From Pegea sp. RAD2-039 (taxonomy: Eukaryota > Chordata > Thaliacea > Salpida > Salpidae): a stretch of DNA of 64,000 nucleotides. Numbering within the stretch: position 1 is the stretch's first letter; the number at the start of each line of letters is the position of its first letter. Position numbers and translations under genes: made by a program. The stretch lies in assembly GCA_034620365.1 (NCBI GenBank), contig JAQGEQ010000170.1:620001-684000 (forward strand), given 5' to 3'. Under the pieces are notes generated by a model. That model saw nothing but the letters and a program-made list of their open reading frames with translations. It was not told the DNA's origin and ran no database searches. This document shows, piece after piece, positions 11,944 through 25,411 of the stretch.

Positions 11944-11995
11944 GGTGTGCAGCAAAGCGTGACGACGATGACGAAGTTCCGCTTCACTGCACACC
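11944..11995. other. 52-nt imperfect hairpin in a GC-richer island
   Basis: GGTGTGCAG at 11944-11952 pairs perfectly with CTGCACACC at 11987-11995. After a CA/CA internal mismatch, AAGCG (11955-11959) pairs with CGCTT (11980-11984), leaving a 20-nt loop. It sits in an island (about 11870-12020) clearly richer in G and C than its surroundings. It could be a structured RNA element in a RAR 5' leader, a small RNA precursor, or a protein-binding dyad. Confidence 0.4.
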
Positions 11996-12244
11996 ACCTC
12001 CGCACGTTGCGGCCTTTTAACTTTTTTTTCTCAAAATTTTCAACGTTCAACCAACTCGTGCCAGCTGCACTAAAGTGGTTCTTTTACTTTCTGGCCCTGG
12101 TTTAAATCGCATTGATGACGCTTGCGTGCTGATGACGTCATCGCTGTTTTGATGACGTGTCAACAATTGCCTCAGCTGCTGCTGTTGTTGACAAGTTTGT
12201 AGGCGGTTGTCATGACAACAGCGATTCTAGTTGACACTTTGTAC

Positions 12245-12256
12245 TGCGCATGCGCA
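12245..12256. promoter_or_regulatory. NRF1-type palindrome
   Basis: TGCGCATGCGCA is a perfect match to the NRF1 consensus palindrome, a frequent core-promoter element in animals. It stands out in AT-rich DNA 1.35 kb before the RAR start codon and may mark a promoter. Confidence 0.45.
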
Positions 12257-12733
12257 GAAGATTGACAAATGTGTGAGTGTTGTCATGGTAATCTGGTCAG
12301 CTGTTGTCAAGCTTGAAGTTCTCAACTTTAATCCTTTTTTGGTAGAAAAATTGTCCGATTCTGCTTCAAATAAAAGTTAATTTAAATTCTTTTTAAAAGT
12401 TCATTTTATTAATTTACTGAAATCCGTCAGATAATAAGAAAATGTGTTTGAAGGAATTTTAATTTAACAGGGTGTTGTCATTTGATTAAATTTTCAACCA
12501 AAACTCTTTTGATAATTTCTTAAATGAAGTCTTCAAAGTTTATTTTTATCTCTTTAGTTGTTATTGACGGGAATTCCAGCTTTGCTTCAAAAAGCTTCTT
12601 ACTTTTAACAATCAATTTCATTTTTCATTCGTTTCACTTGTTTAAACTTTGAACTTTCAAACACCCAGCAGTAGCAGATCCATCACCAGGATTCAATTTA
12701 AATAAACATGATGGTAACCCTGTTCTTCAACTC

Positions 12734-12741
12734 ATTTGCAT
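12734..12741 (-). promoter_or_regulatory. Second octamer (POU) site
   Basis: ATTTGCAT, the reverse complement of the octamer, about 870 bp before the RAR start codon. Confidence 0.3.
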
Positions 12742-13607
12742 ATTTGTAAAGCTTTTTAATAATTTTGATCTTCAACATGTGTGAAGATATCATTTGAATC
12801 ACTTGAAATGATCTGAAAGATTTAGTAAATGAAGAGAATAGGATCAGTAAATTGATTGTATGTCATCGAATCCTACTTGAAAACCTCATAACTGCTTGTT
12901 TCAAGTCGTTGCCTTATCATTTCACTTTTGGTGTTTCCAAATATTTTCTACCAACATATTGATAGTTTTTATTTTCAACTTTTGTTATTGAAGCTTCTTC
13001 CTCTTTTCAATTATTCAAAAGTTGTTTATGGAAAGTTTTTCAACTTTTTTTTCTAATTATTCAAACATGTTTTTCTGTTTTTACGCTGACAGCAACATGT
13101 GACAACTCTTTTTCTCATCAACAACTACATTTTCTTTTGTTGTGTTTTCTTTAACTTTTAATATTAATTAAATGTAATAGCGCCAGAAGCAAAGAAATTA
13201 AAAGTTTCTTGATAGAATTAACATTAGATTATGTGACGTTGAAAAGTTGAGTGCCTGCTAATAAACGAGACGTTTCATTTACACTAACTTACTCATCTAC
13301 AAACCAACCTTCTATTCTCTTACCTACTCTTCTTTTTTCGTTTCACTAGAAACTGAGAGAGCTTTATAGAAAAAAGAGGCTCTTTTTGCTTACGATATTT
13401 AGTTGTTCTTTCTTATTCTGATTTTATGCTAACGCAGACAGACGAAATACTAGATAGCGCTTATTTCTACTAGTTATTCAGTTACTAAAAGTACATCACT
13501 ATTTTCAGTTGCTTCTTTTTTAATCAGTTCAGTTTTTTTTTGCGCAGATTTTTGTTTGAAAAGTTTTTCTTTTGAATTAGAATGTTGTAATAACTGACAA
13601 TTAGTAA

Positions 13608-16318
13608 ATGGATTTTCAAGAACATCTCAGAAACAGGGTAGATGGAATCATTACGGGTTTATATCCAAATGCACCACCCCAACCATCGCATGGAATTAAT
13701 CAGCGACCTGATATGATAGCTAACCGCTTTAATATGCCTCCTCTGCATGCTTTAAGAATTGGTGCAAATCAGAACTATTTCTATCATCGACCCCAACCTA
13801 CATATTCTAATCAAAACTGGGAAACAAATACCCTTCGCTGTATGTTTCCAATTTTCTTTCTTATTTTCAACCTCATTTGTTTATTTAACGTTTTTCTCGA
13901 TGAGTTGTGATTAGCTAGCTAGTTGGTTGGTTGGCTAGCTGGTTAGTTGGTTGGATAGCTAGCTGGTTGGTTAGCTAGTTGGTTGGCTGGTTAGCTAGCT
14001 GGTTGGTTGGTTAGTTGGTTGGCTGGTTGGTTGTTTTTAATACTTTAGAAAATATTTTTCATCTCATTTTTTTATCTTCATAATTTCCGTTTAATATGAG
14101 AAATAAGATGAGTCTTCAACCACTCATTAGCAAAATCATTTAGAGAACCTTACAAGCTAATGAGCAATTCTTTCATCATTTTCACTTCTTAATAATCTCA
14201 GCTTCAACGACTTTTATCAACCCTAACCCTCAGGCTTTATCCGAAAACCTTCCATCTCCTCACAAACTTATCAATTTTTCACCAACAGGCAACAAGCGAA
14301 AAGTTTACTTTTCCAAAATGCAAACATCCTATCAGTTTAGTAGCACACAGCAACCAATCGCGGCTTCATTTCACTCGAAACCAACGACTTGCTTGTAATC
14401 GACTGATAACTATCTTCTACTTATTATGTGGTTTTATTTTGGTCTTCTTCAAAATACTTAAGACCTTCTCATATGACTTATGGCTTGATTTGCTAACGAC
14501 TTATCAACCACACACATGAGTTATCATCTAACTCATCTCACTTCTTTCCAGCTTCACCAGACAGCGCAGGGGTCTCGCCATCCAATGGAAGTAATTCAGG
14601 TTCCGAATATGATGCTCTAGCCTTTAGCCACCAACAACAATTCAATCAACAAATCACCCAGCAACAACTCACCCAACAACAACAACAGTTAGTGCAACAA
14701 CAGCATATCGTCCAACAACAGCATCTACACTGTCCACCAACCACCGTGGCATCGCCACCACCACCACCGCGGGTCTTCAAACCTTGTTTTGTTTGTGGTG
14801 ATAAGTCTTCTGGATATCACTACGGTGTGTCATCTTGCGAAGGATGCAAAGTAAGCTTCATTAATTTGCTTGTTGTGTTGACGATCAGTTTTAGCTCACT
14901 GAAAAATGTTCCACAACTCTTGTGTTCATTGGAACGGAACAAAACTCGTCTCGCTTCACTGATTTTCACTTCTTCTTTCATTTTTGACTTCAAAACATCA
15001 AATTTCTGTCTATTTAGCGCTCTTAATCATCTACTCATCTTTTTAGGGCTTTTTTCGTCGAAGCGTCCAGAAGAATATGCAATACACTTGTCATCGCGAA
15101 CAGCAGTGTCTTGTAACCAAGACTACCAGAAGTCGATGCCAGTTTTGTCGATTTCAAAAATGTATGGAAGTTGGAATGCTTCGCGAATGTGAGTGACGTC
15201 ATCGAATCAATCATCTTCGCTAATCGCGGTTTTTGTTAGCGGTGAGAAATGATCGGAATAAGAAACGAGGAAAAGAGAAGGAAAATAAGAACCAAGAAGC
15301 CTCGGCCACAACTGCAAACGGCCATAATGTCTCACGGACCTCAATTCCAACTGAACTGGTTTGTTCAAGTGAAGTGGAGAAGTTGATAGCTGCTGTTTCT
15401 AAGTATCATGTTCAAACCTTCCCTAACATGCATGATATCGACAAGTATAAACTAGTGAGTTCAAAACGGAAGTAGTCGACGCTCAATTACGTCATAACTC
15501 GTGACGTCACTCTTCAGCATGCTGCTCCTAATGGAGAGTCTCCAAGAGCTCCTCCGACTGACGCTAGATTATGGGAGAAGTTTGCCGAACTCTCTACAAA
15601 GTCAATTAAGAAGATTGTCGAGTTTGCAAAGGGGATTCCCGGCTTCCAGGACTTTACAATCGCGGATCAGATCACGCTCCTTAAATGCGCATGCCTCGAA
15701 ATCCTTGTGAGTAGCGAAAAGATGCAAATGAGGGGATTTACCGGTTGTTGTGTCTTCAGTTTCTTCGGATTTGTTCCCGCTACCTCCCGGAGTTCGACAC
15801 GATGACTTTTTCTGACGGTCTAACTCTGACCCGTAAGCAAATGCGAATTTGTGGCTGTGGACCAATCACAGACCAGGTAGACCACGTGACCAGCTCACGC
15901 CACTTACTAACCAATCACGTAACAGATATTCGCTTTCGCGCAATCGCTGCAACCGCTGGAAACAGACGCGACTGAAATTGGACTTCTCAGTGCCATCTGT
16001 CTCATCAGTTCAGGTGGGACTCTCTTCATCTCATCCAATCTCGATCTCAACTCTTCTTCTACAGATCGCCCGGAGCTGGAGGAGCCTGAGAAGGTCGAGA
16101 AGCTTCAGGAGCCTCTTGTAGAGGGTCTGAAGTATTACATGCGGAAGAGAAGACCTGAGACCCCAACCGCCTTCGCTAAACTCATCGTCAAATTATCTGA
16201 TCTTCGTAGCATCAGTTTGAAGGGAGCAAGTCGAGTTGTGGACGTGAAGACGGAACTTCCGGATGGTGCGATGCCTCCATTGATGTCTGAGATGTTGGAA
16301 AACGAAGTAGACGACTAA
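13608..16318 (+). CDS. RAR: Retinoic acid receptor (nuclear receptor NR1B)
   Basis: Eight coding exons: 13608-13839, 14552-14850, 15047-15188, 15240-15454, 15518-15706, 15760-15876, 15926-16013 and 16065-16318, giving 511 aa. RAR is a ligand-activated transcription factor that pairs with RXR on direct repeats of AGGTCA. Residues 1-150 are a variable A/B domain with a Gln-rich run (about 102-138) and a Pro run. The DNA-binding domain has finger 1 cysteines 156/159/173/176, P-box CEGCKG, and finger 2 cysteines 192/198/208/211, followed by the RAR-type VRNDRNKKR. The ligand domain contains [56 protein letters not shown] and MRKRRP, and ends with the AF-2 helix [11 protein letters not shown]. Similarity to vertebrate RARs is strong across both domains. 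The Met at 13608 follows an in-frame stop; other N-terminal isoforms are possible. Exons are visibly richer in G and C than introns. Confidence 0.96.
13911..14033 (+). repeat. Tetranucleotide tract in RAR intron 1
   Basis: About 123 bp made of interleaved GGTT and GCTA/GTTA four-base units (GGTTGGTTGGCTAGCT type), just downstream of the first RAR exon. The units remain in four-base register with single-base variants, so it is an imperfect microsatellite that should vary in length. Confidence 0.9.
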
Positions 16319-16617
16319 TCAGCAGCCACCTCTTCGTTTGCACGTTTTTTTAATCTAGAAGTTTGAAACCAAATTCATTTTGCATCTTGCCTTTGATTTT
16401 GATCAAATTCCTCTTATGGATTGATCACTTGTTGATGAATAAGACTCCTTGCCTAATCTTTCTTACTCCCATCAACATCCAACAAATCTTGAAATAGTTT
16501 TTTGCCTTAACATCATATATTTAGCCTTTAATCAGTTGTTGATCTTCCAACTCACTAAAGATGTTGCCTTCAATCGAGTCTTATGCCTCTGTTTGAAGCT
16601 ACTTTGTGAATAACTTT

Positions 16618-16623
16618 AATAAA
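16618..16623 (+). terminator. Likely RAR poly(A) signal
   Basis: AATAAA in a T-rich stretch 300 bp after the RAR stop codon, the first perfect signal downstream. Confidence 0.5.
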
Positions 16624-19600
16624 AATCACTTCAGCTTCTTATTTGATAATAAAACAGTTTCTTCAACATTTTAATTTTTATCTATTAATATCATCTGTTG
16701 TAAAATAAATTGGTTCAAACAATTTGTTGATATTTTATTCAATTTTCAAATCAACCCTTTAAATTTACATCTAAAAACCTTAAAACTTCTTAGAAAGCTT
16801 TTCAAAAAGTCAGCATCCTTCATACTAAAATAACCAAAATGTTCGTGAACGACTATAAATAGAATTGCAAGTGAATTTTTCTACACATGCCTATATAATA
16901 ACAGATACACCCATGCTTTCAACTAACTCAAAAGTTTTCATTAAAAATTCACTTTCAATTGTCTTAAAAAAAGCCTTTTCTCAGTTTACTTGACTAATAT
17001 CAAAGTTACTTTAACTATTCAGTAATTTTATGCTTGTCCAAATGAAGAAAACGAATTTCTACCAAATTTTCTCATACTTTAACTGGCAGAAAAGGCTTTG
17101 TTTTTTGTTTTACACAATTTATGCTGTCATGACATATGTAAGTTTGCAGAATTCGAAGCAAATCAGATAAAAGTAAACAAATTAGTTTTATGTTTTTACC
17201 TTAAATAGTTTGAAATGAAAAAAAACTTGTTTTTCTACAAATTCTTAAAATCAGTTTTTTAAATAATTGTAAGATTACTAAAAATACAAGATTATTAAAA
17301 ACTATAAAAGTTGTTGGTTTTAAAGGTAAGTTATTTTGTTGTTTCATAAACAATAATTAAAATTTTATTACTTAAAAATTAATTAAAATTCTGTTAGCAT
17401 AAATAAAAATAAAATTTTAAGCAAGAGAAGTTCATAAATTTCTTTTTAATCTTTGAAAACAAAATAGAAAATTGAATTTAGAAAAACAGAACAAACAAAT
17501 TTGGATAATAGGCTTAATTTAAGCAGCAAGAAACGAAGCTTTAAAATTCATTGGCAAAAAGAATTAGTTTAAATTCAACAAATGGTTTTAGAGGTAAATT
17601 TTGAAGTAAACTTCATTTTTTATTGAAATTTTTTGGCTGTTTGTGTGAACGATTCTTTGAAAGTAAAGTTTTAAACTAAAGGGAAATGTTTATCACGAAG
17701 AAGGTGAAATAAATTCAAACTTTTATTACTAATGTAAAAAACATATTTTTCTAAAAGAATATGTGGACATTGAACCGATTTGATAAACATGGAAAGTAAT
17801 TTACATAAAAAGTTATTATTATACTATTCTACTAAATTTTACTAACTATAATATTAATTACAATTTACCAGCTTAATATACTTTGGTTGAATTTAGATTT
17901 TATTTGAATTATATCGATTTGTTTGATTATTGCTTATTAAAGTATAATTCAAAGACCGAATTATTTTCAATTGACTTCAAACTTATACTTTTCAAAAGTA
18001 AAAAAACTTTATTTAAATAGAATTAAAAATTAAAAGATAGCTTTTGTCTATAGACAAGGTTTATTTGAGACAATTAAAATAGTTAGTTTGTTGTAAGAGA
18101 TAAGATTTTATTTCTAATGTTGAAATTACAATGAAATGTAGTAACATCTAAACTAAAAGTTTTGTTTTAATTTTAGATACTAGCTTTAGAAAAAACTACA
18201 AAAGTCAAAGTAAAAACAGGAAATAAATTATTTACAAATTTTTAAACCAACAATTCTAAGGTTTTTTCAACTTTAACAACTACGGCATAAAATTTTAACT
18301 TTTAATATAAGTAAAATTTAAAATTTAATTTGAACATTAAAATTAATAAAAGTATCTTAAAGATAAAATTCCACCAACAAGAAAAATTTTTTTTTGTTTT
18401 TACCAATTTAAAGATTTTAACTTTTTACCACAAGATATTAAAATTGTTTAATCAAGTTACTTTACGCTTGAATGGACAATTACAGTCGTTTTGTTGTCAT
18501 AAAAACACTCATATGTGGATTAGAATTTAAAGAATTATACTGAGTATTGTTTAACCAATATTTCTGCATTAACTATTTGAGAAAACCTAAAAATCAGGAA
18601 GTATTTAAAATCCTTTTGATATAATTTAAATTGACACTAAACCATATGATTGTCGTGATAAGGTTTGTCGCAAATTAACATGATTACGTCATACTATGAC
18701 GCAGGCGTTTAAATAGTTTTGATGTTTTTTTCGATACTTTATTGATAATAAGCTGCCAAAAAATTTCACACTTTTGAAATTCATTGTATTAAAGTGATTA
18801 TGCAACTGATATAGAATTACTTTTTGTAAATGTAATTAATTATTAATGTTTATCATATTTAGTAAAATAAAAACTTGTGTAATCAAAAATTAATAATTTA
18901 TTTTGTTGAGTAAAACAACTTTATTGTTAATTTAATTATTTCGAATTTCAAATTGAAAAAACCTATAACTGATTTTTTGACTCAAACTTTAATTTTTGTG
19001 TTGAGTTCCACCAGCACAAATTTTCTCGTTTAGATAAAAAAGTTGATATTTTAATTTATGATTTTGTTGCTGGTAGTTGCTAACCAAGGTTTCGGTGATT
19101 TATTACAGAAAAGATCTTTTTTTTTTTAAATTATTTAAGGCTTAGCGAAGGTGGTCTAATTTCATAGTGAATAAATCATTCACCAAAATTCAATTATTTA
19201 TATAAAAGAAATTACCTTAATTTATCTTCATTAACGAATAGATACTTTAAATGAAAGCAATTGTAAAAAAAAATGTACAAATTGTAAATTCCTTTTTAAA
19301 CAACGTCGCTCAAACCACGTTAGTTTTAGTTTACATCTGAAATGTACACTATAAGTATATACTTGTAAAAATCAAGCTTGTATAATTATAAGTTGATATA
19401 CAATGTACTAAGAGCGAAGTATAACCTATTTGGTGAAAAAAACTTTTTTGCATAATTATGTATTTATCCAGCTGTAATCATGATTATAGTTTAAATTTTT
19501 TGCCAAAGCTTTTTAGCTCCGCAGTTTTTGTTACTTTTATGGTCGATTATTTTCATGGCTTGTTAAAAATAAATATTTGGAAGCTTTTAGAGAATGAATA

Positions 19601-22600
19601 ATTAAAGAAACAAATATGAAGAAAACTGAAATGAAGAAGAAAAAAATATGTTAAATAAGTTGTTGCAGTTTAATTGTATGATATATTTCTCGAAATCATT
19701 TTTTATAATGAATAAGATATTTTTAAAATGTTGATTAATACTCAATAATTTTCAATTTCAATATCTGATTTCCTGGAAAACCGTTTTTACTCATGTAACT
19801 ATTTTATTAATATTTTTTTAAACAAAACAGATACCCATTAATTGAAAAATGTTTATCTTATAGTAGTTTCAATTTGCTTTATATTATAAATAAAGAGATT
19901 AAAATATAAATTTTATAAATTACTAGATAAAATTATTTTTATGTTTATAAAATTAATTATATAAAATGATTAAATCTTTAAACTGTAGAAAGTTTTTAAA
20001 ACAAGTTGAGTTTCATTTAAATGTTTAAAAACTAGCTTTGCTGTAGGTCGAGAGGCTGTCGAAAAAGTTTATTTGTAAATCACTAAAAGTAAGGATTTTA
20101 TAAAATAATTTTTTGTTTCAAAATAACCTGTTAAGTTATAGATCATAAATTTCATGAATTTATTATCAAAATTATTAAAAATAAATTCTAATTTTTAAGA
20201 TAACAACTGTGAAATATTTTCAAGTGTTTTTAATTTATAAAAACTTAAAAATTCATAACTAAAGTTGCGAAAGAAGATTGATTGAAATTTATCAATTTAA
20301 TTTTGATAGAAATGTCGGACTGAAAAATCGTGCTGTACTCAAACTTCTTTAAAAAATTTTGTAAGTAAATTATCAAACACTAAATAATTGTAAACGTGGA
20401 AAGTATACGTGACAACCAGTAAAGTTATGATCAATACGATTAGGATACTCTATCAATTAGTCAGATACAAAAATGCTGGAGTTACTTGAATAATGTTTTC
20501 TTCTACATGCGTATTTGTAGTTATTATAATTGTTCACTTAATTTTAAAAAGTTTTTAGCGTTGTGACTGTATTAGATAAAATTCAAAAGATATTACAAAA
20601 TGTTTCCAACAACACTGATTTTTAATCTGATTATTTTAATTTAACTTAACATTGAATAATTATTTTAATTATAAATATAACTAATGCAAAGGTTTGCTGG
20701 TGTATAATTACTTTTTAATTCAAACTTAAACTTTTGTTAGATAGAAAAAAAACGAAAGTAGTTTTTTTAGTTTTAAAAATTTGTTTAAATTATTTGTAAG
20801 TTTTAGTGTAGTAGATCGACAGCTAAGTGCCCTTAAGTCATGATGGCTAATAATACTGAAACATTCACATTAGATGATTGATAGTGCACCAGCTACAAAT
20901 TGTCACTTTGTTAAAGGTTGCCTTTTTTTCTTGTGAAACTTCTTCTAAATTCAATATTTTTTTAAATACCTTATCCAAAATGATTGTATTGTAAAACAAT
21001 TTGCTTATTTAAATAGTCATTAATAAAATTATATGTCAAATGTCATTATTAAAAGTTCAGTATAGAACCGAAAAAAATAATTTAAAAGTGTTAGAAAATA
21101 ATTCAATTTAGAAAACTTTTAAATTTATTGACTTTTCTATTGTAGTGGTAAAATTAAGAAATTAAAGTGTTAAGTTCCAATTCAAGCTATTGTTAGTTAA
21201 AGAACTAATTACTTGTATATATTTTCAAAACTTTTTGAAACATCTCTCTCTCAGGAATTAAAGCCTTCTTTACTAATAACTTCGATTTATTTCTTAGGGT
21301 TAAATACACAATAATTACAAAGAATTTTAATTAGAATAGGATGGTAATTAATACAATGTAAAGATTCCAATTTATGCATATGTACTTGTCTTTTTTGTTT
21401 TATATATTCTAATAAATTTTTTAAATATCTTCTTTTAAATCTATTTGATTAAATTTTTTTCTCAAAGTTTTCAGTTAATCGATTTTTTATTTTTTCTCAA
21501 AATTTTATCAAACTAAAAATCTTTCTAACTTTAAGACGTTTATGGTTTCATCGGACGGATCTTGTTGTAGCAACTAAAACAGACCACAATAATTGATTCA
21601 TTTTTGTAGTTATTCAAAACATATCTCAAAGTAGTTAAACAAGCCATATTCTTTACTATGAGTTTTCTAACTTTTATATCTTTTGCACATTTCTTATTTT
21701 TTCATAGTTATCATTTTTTAGTATTTATTTAATTAGATTTTGATGGTTTCAATAAAATTTTCAACAAAGTTTTCAAAATTTTTTTATCATGTGTAAAATC
21801 AAAAATAATTTGTTGTAAATTTAAATCTAGAATATAAAATTATAATTGAAGTTTAATTATTCACAAAATTACTCAAAAAAGTTACTTATAAATCAATTCT
21901 AGTTTGAATAAGTTTTTCACGCTTTAAAAACCACAAAAAAAAACTAATAAAAAAATTTCAGGTTTAATTTTTTTCTCGAAATTTTTCTAAAAGAATCAGT
22001 GCGATACATTTATCAAAATTTTTCGGTTTATTAAATCAAGTAATGGATATGTAATGAGCAAACTTATAATTTCCAAACAATAGGATTATTACAAAAACGA
22101 TTATTCCATATTTAGTTGTGAATATAATGCAGATAAAAAGCAGATTCATATTTTTATTAGGAAAGCTTTTATAATTCTATTCTATTAATTAAAACTAATA
22201 AACTTTATTGCTCTATGCAATCTTTTAAATGATGATTTAAAAAAGATTTTATTTCTGAATCTAATTCATAATTGCATTATCTCTTTTATTCATATTTAAA
22301 GTCAAACAGTTTCTGCATTTTAATTCCCAAAAGACCTTATAACAAACCTTGTAGCAATTCACTAAGCCACCATAACTAAGTTCTGACATTTGTATATTTG
22401 AAGGTCAATTCAAAGCAACAAGTAATTTATTATAAGTCGATTGAATCATTTTTAGCAAATCGTCATGCTGTAGAGTTTTCAATTAAATTCCTTTATTTTG
22501 ATGAAGTTCAGTTTGGGTATGATAGAAAAATAGTTGAAATAAATGTTTCTAAAAATTCAAAATATTCAACTGTTTATTATATAACGATTTATTTGAAACT

Positions 22601-25411
22601 AAAATTAATTACTGAAAAGCTTAAGTTAAATTCTTCTATTCAACCAAAACGGATTCATTATCTCTATTTCGAAATATTTTTTATTTAATTGTTTAAAATC
22701 TATCAAAGATCTTGAAATTGAATTATTTAATTTCGGTTGAATTAACTTCGTGATACTTTTGACTTAAAATAAGATATAAGTGAAAAATTAAAGTAAAAAT
22801 ATAAAAGAAAAAATTTAAGAAAGATACAAAAAGAATAGTTCACCCCAGTGTTTAAGGTCTTACAAAGAACTTCAAAATGCAATTACAGGAAGAAATTAAA
22901 AGTTCACAGACTTGAAATGACGAAAAAGATGTTGATAAACCATTAAAAAATCCAATAAAAACTTATTCACGTTTTCAATCATGAAAAAAGCAAAAAAAAA
23001 ACCACAGAATCGGGCAAAGTTTGAAAAGTTATTTCCATTTCAAAATATGTTTCTCTAAAAATTGATAAAACTGCCCCAATAAACTTGTCTAAGGGCTTCT
23101 AATCCAATCCGAAATGATTAGTGTGCTGCGGCTGTCATAGATGAAGAAGTTAGTTTTTAAAACTGTTATACTAATTGATAACAACGAGAGATAGTTATGA
23201 TAAGATTATCTAATCGATTAAAAATTTAAACACCAAGTAAAATGAAACATATTTTTAGATATATATGGTTAGTAATAAAAATTATAGAATAAAGTTGATT
23301 TTTTAATTCTTTTTATTGAAATTTATCGACACAATAAAATTGTTGAACTTCTCAGAAAGTCATGTAGATGAATTTTAAACTTCTTTTTAAAACTAGGTCA
23401 TAGAATTTGATAAAAAAGATATTTTAGTTTGAAGGAAGCAAATGGTGCTTGGCTGTAGGTGCCAAAAATTTCCAAAATATTTTATCGTAAATAGATAATG
23501 TTTTTATAATTATTTGAGCAGCTTTAAAATGTCATTGGGGGAAAACAGAAAACTAATAAAAATATTTCTAAAAAAATTAATTTACTTTTATTAAAAAATA
23601 TTTTAACTTTTGAAATATAGCTCCAGCAAATATGTTTTATGGTGGTATCTTTCTTTTTTCAATTTGAGCTTACAAAACATTTGGTAAAAATATTTAAATG
23701 AAATTATAATGTTTTTATACAAAAAATAACATTTTAAAGAAACATAATAAAGTATTGGCAACTTGATTTTTTTATGAAAAGGAATATTTAAAGTTATCTT
23801 TCCATTTGTTAATTTATTTATCAGTTTTCATCAAAGTTTGTTGCATAAAAATATCTTAAAAGTATTTTTTATGTTTCCAACTGATTAGATAAACTAATAG
23901 ATTTGACAAACAGTTAAAGTGCTAGATGTCGCTGTGTACTTAGTAAAATTATATCTCACAACAATTGAGAAGTTAGCCAGAATTATATGATTAGTGGATT
24001 ATAAGGATTGTAGGAAATGTAGAATTTGTGATATTCACTATATTATATAGATTTAAACACAATTTTTGAATCAAATGTTTTGATGAGTAAAAGCTTAGAA
24101 ATTAGAGTTACCACAAAATTTGATAATAATTAAACTTTTAAGCGAAAGTTAAACCACGATATTTTATCGCTAAGATTTTAATATTTTCTGTTAAAATTTT
24201 TTTCCTGACATAGCCCTGCGCCAACAAACAAATATCCAGCCTTCACTACCAAACTATAATAAGATTTTTTAAGTTTCTCTTTCCACGTTATTGGTGATTA
24301 AAACTTTACCATCAGTCTGTTGTTAAAACTCTTGCAAGTTTCTTTATGTAGTTTATTGTTTAAGAAATCCGTCTCATCGACAAAACTTTTCGAAAGAAGG
24401 ATCTTGAAGTTGATAATTCGATTTCGCATCACTTGAAAGACTCTAAATTTTGAAAATGTTGAATTTGACAGAAATATTTTGATTATGAAACAAAATGACA
24501 TAATTTCAGCTGCTGATTATATGTGTTAACTTGTTTTTTTGCAGTATATCTCATTTGATACTATTCAGGAACTAAAACCTTCATCGCAAAGTTTTAAACT
24601 TTATATAGGATCTTTATTCTCAGTTTAGACAAAGACACAAAAGTCAATATCTGATTTGAAGAAGATTACATTGGGAAGTGATCAGATATTATGATTATAA
24701 ACTTCCTGTCGCGGTGTAAAGCATCAAGACAAAGCTCAGGGGTTTTAAAGAGATTTCCTATTCGTAGATTCAAACAATATTTTAATAGTTAGTAGATATG
24801 TCATGAAAATATGTTTGGTCTGACTTGATATGATTACAGAAAGAGATGCAGTTATTTAGCTAGGTCTTCTGCCACCGATGAATAATGTATAAATAAATTA
24901 ATAATCTAACTAATAATATAACTTCATGCGTTCAACATAAAATATATTTATAAATAACTTGTGAGTTTTTTATTTGTAATAAGTGATATTTTCTACTCAA
25001 ATACAAAAGAGATTACAGCCCTTTAAATCAGATGATGTCCTGCATATCTCTATGTCAATAGACTTTTTCCTGTAGATATCTTTGTACCAGTTATAGACAG
25101 ATTTGTGATAGCTAAATATTATTAAGAAAATCTTATTAGCCAAAATCAAATTTTTTTATGCGCTTCAATTATGTCTAATAGAAATAAGATTAATAGAAAT
25201 ATTAATCTTAACATGAAATGACCCTTTCAACTAATTTTCCAAATAAATGACTTTTTAGATGTTTCTTATTGTCTCTTGAAAAAATCTTCATCCTAATTTC
25301 AAAAGCCTCATTTTTTTTAACTTTGTTTTTTCTTCTTCTTGTTGTTGTTGTTCTTCTTCTTCATCAGAATTATCTTTTAGAATTTATAATAACCTTTATA
25401 ATAATTTATAT
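16624..25411. other. Gene desert between RAR and the tandem array
   Basis: Nearly 9 kb of very AT-rich sequence. Short open frames (for example 22398-22688 and 24298-24501) have no family resemblance, no flanking splice logic and the composition of the background. Near 25330-25370 there is a short run of CTT/GTT triplets just before the tandem array. Nothing else was recognised. Confidence 0.6.

Larger units (their letters stand above)
10822..12140. promoter_or_regulatory. Cluster of five TGACGTCA palindromes upstream of RAR
   Basis: Perfect CRE/ATF-type sites at 10822, 11675, 11690, 11843 and 12133, plus a half-matching TGACGTGT at 12153. Several share the longer core GATGACGTCATC. The site binds CREB/ATF/Jun-type bZIP dimers in animals. 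Two more perfect copies lie in RAR introns at 15194 and 15502. In DNA this AT-rich the motif should be scarce. Confidence 0.6.
8790..13607. other. Upstream region of RAR
   Basis: Almost 5 kb without a recognisable coding exon. The 8.8-10.4 kb part is AT-rich. From 10.4 to 12.3 kb the sequence becomes more mixed, with CRE palindromes, octamers, an NRF1-type site and a hairpin. Its position and motif density suggest the RAR promoter/enhancer region, possibly with noncoding 5' exons I cannot define. Confidence 0.5.

Noticed and set aside
14218..14235. Telomere-like CCCTAACCCT
   Set aside because: Fewer than two units; chance occurrence in an intron.
15602..15865. 87-codon minus-strand frame
   Set aside because: Shadow of RAR ligand-domain exons.
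22398..22688. 96-codon open frame in the gene desert
   Set aside because: Background composition, no family resemblance and no flanking splice or start signals.
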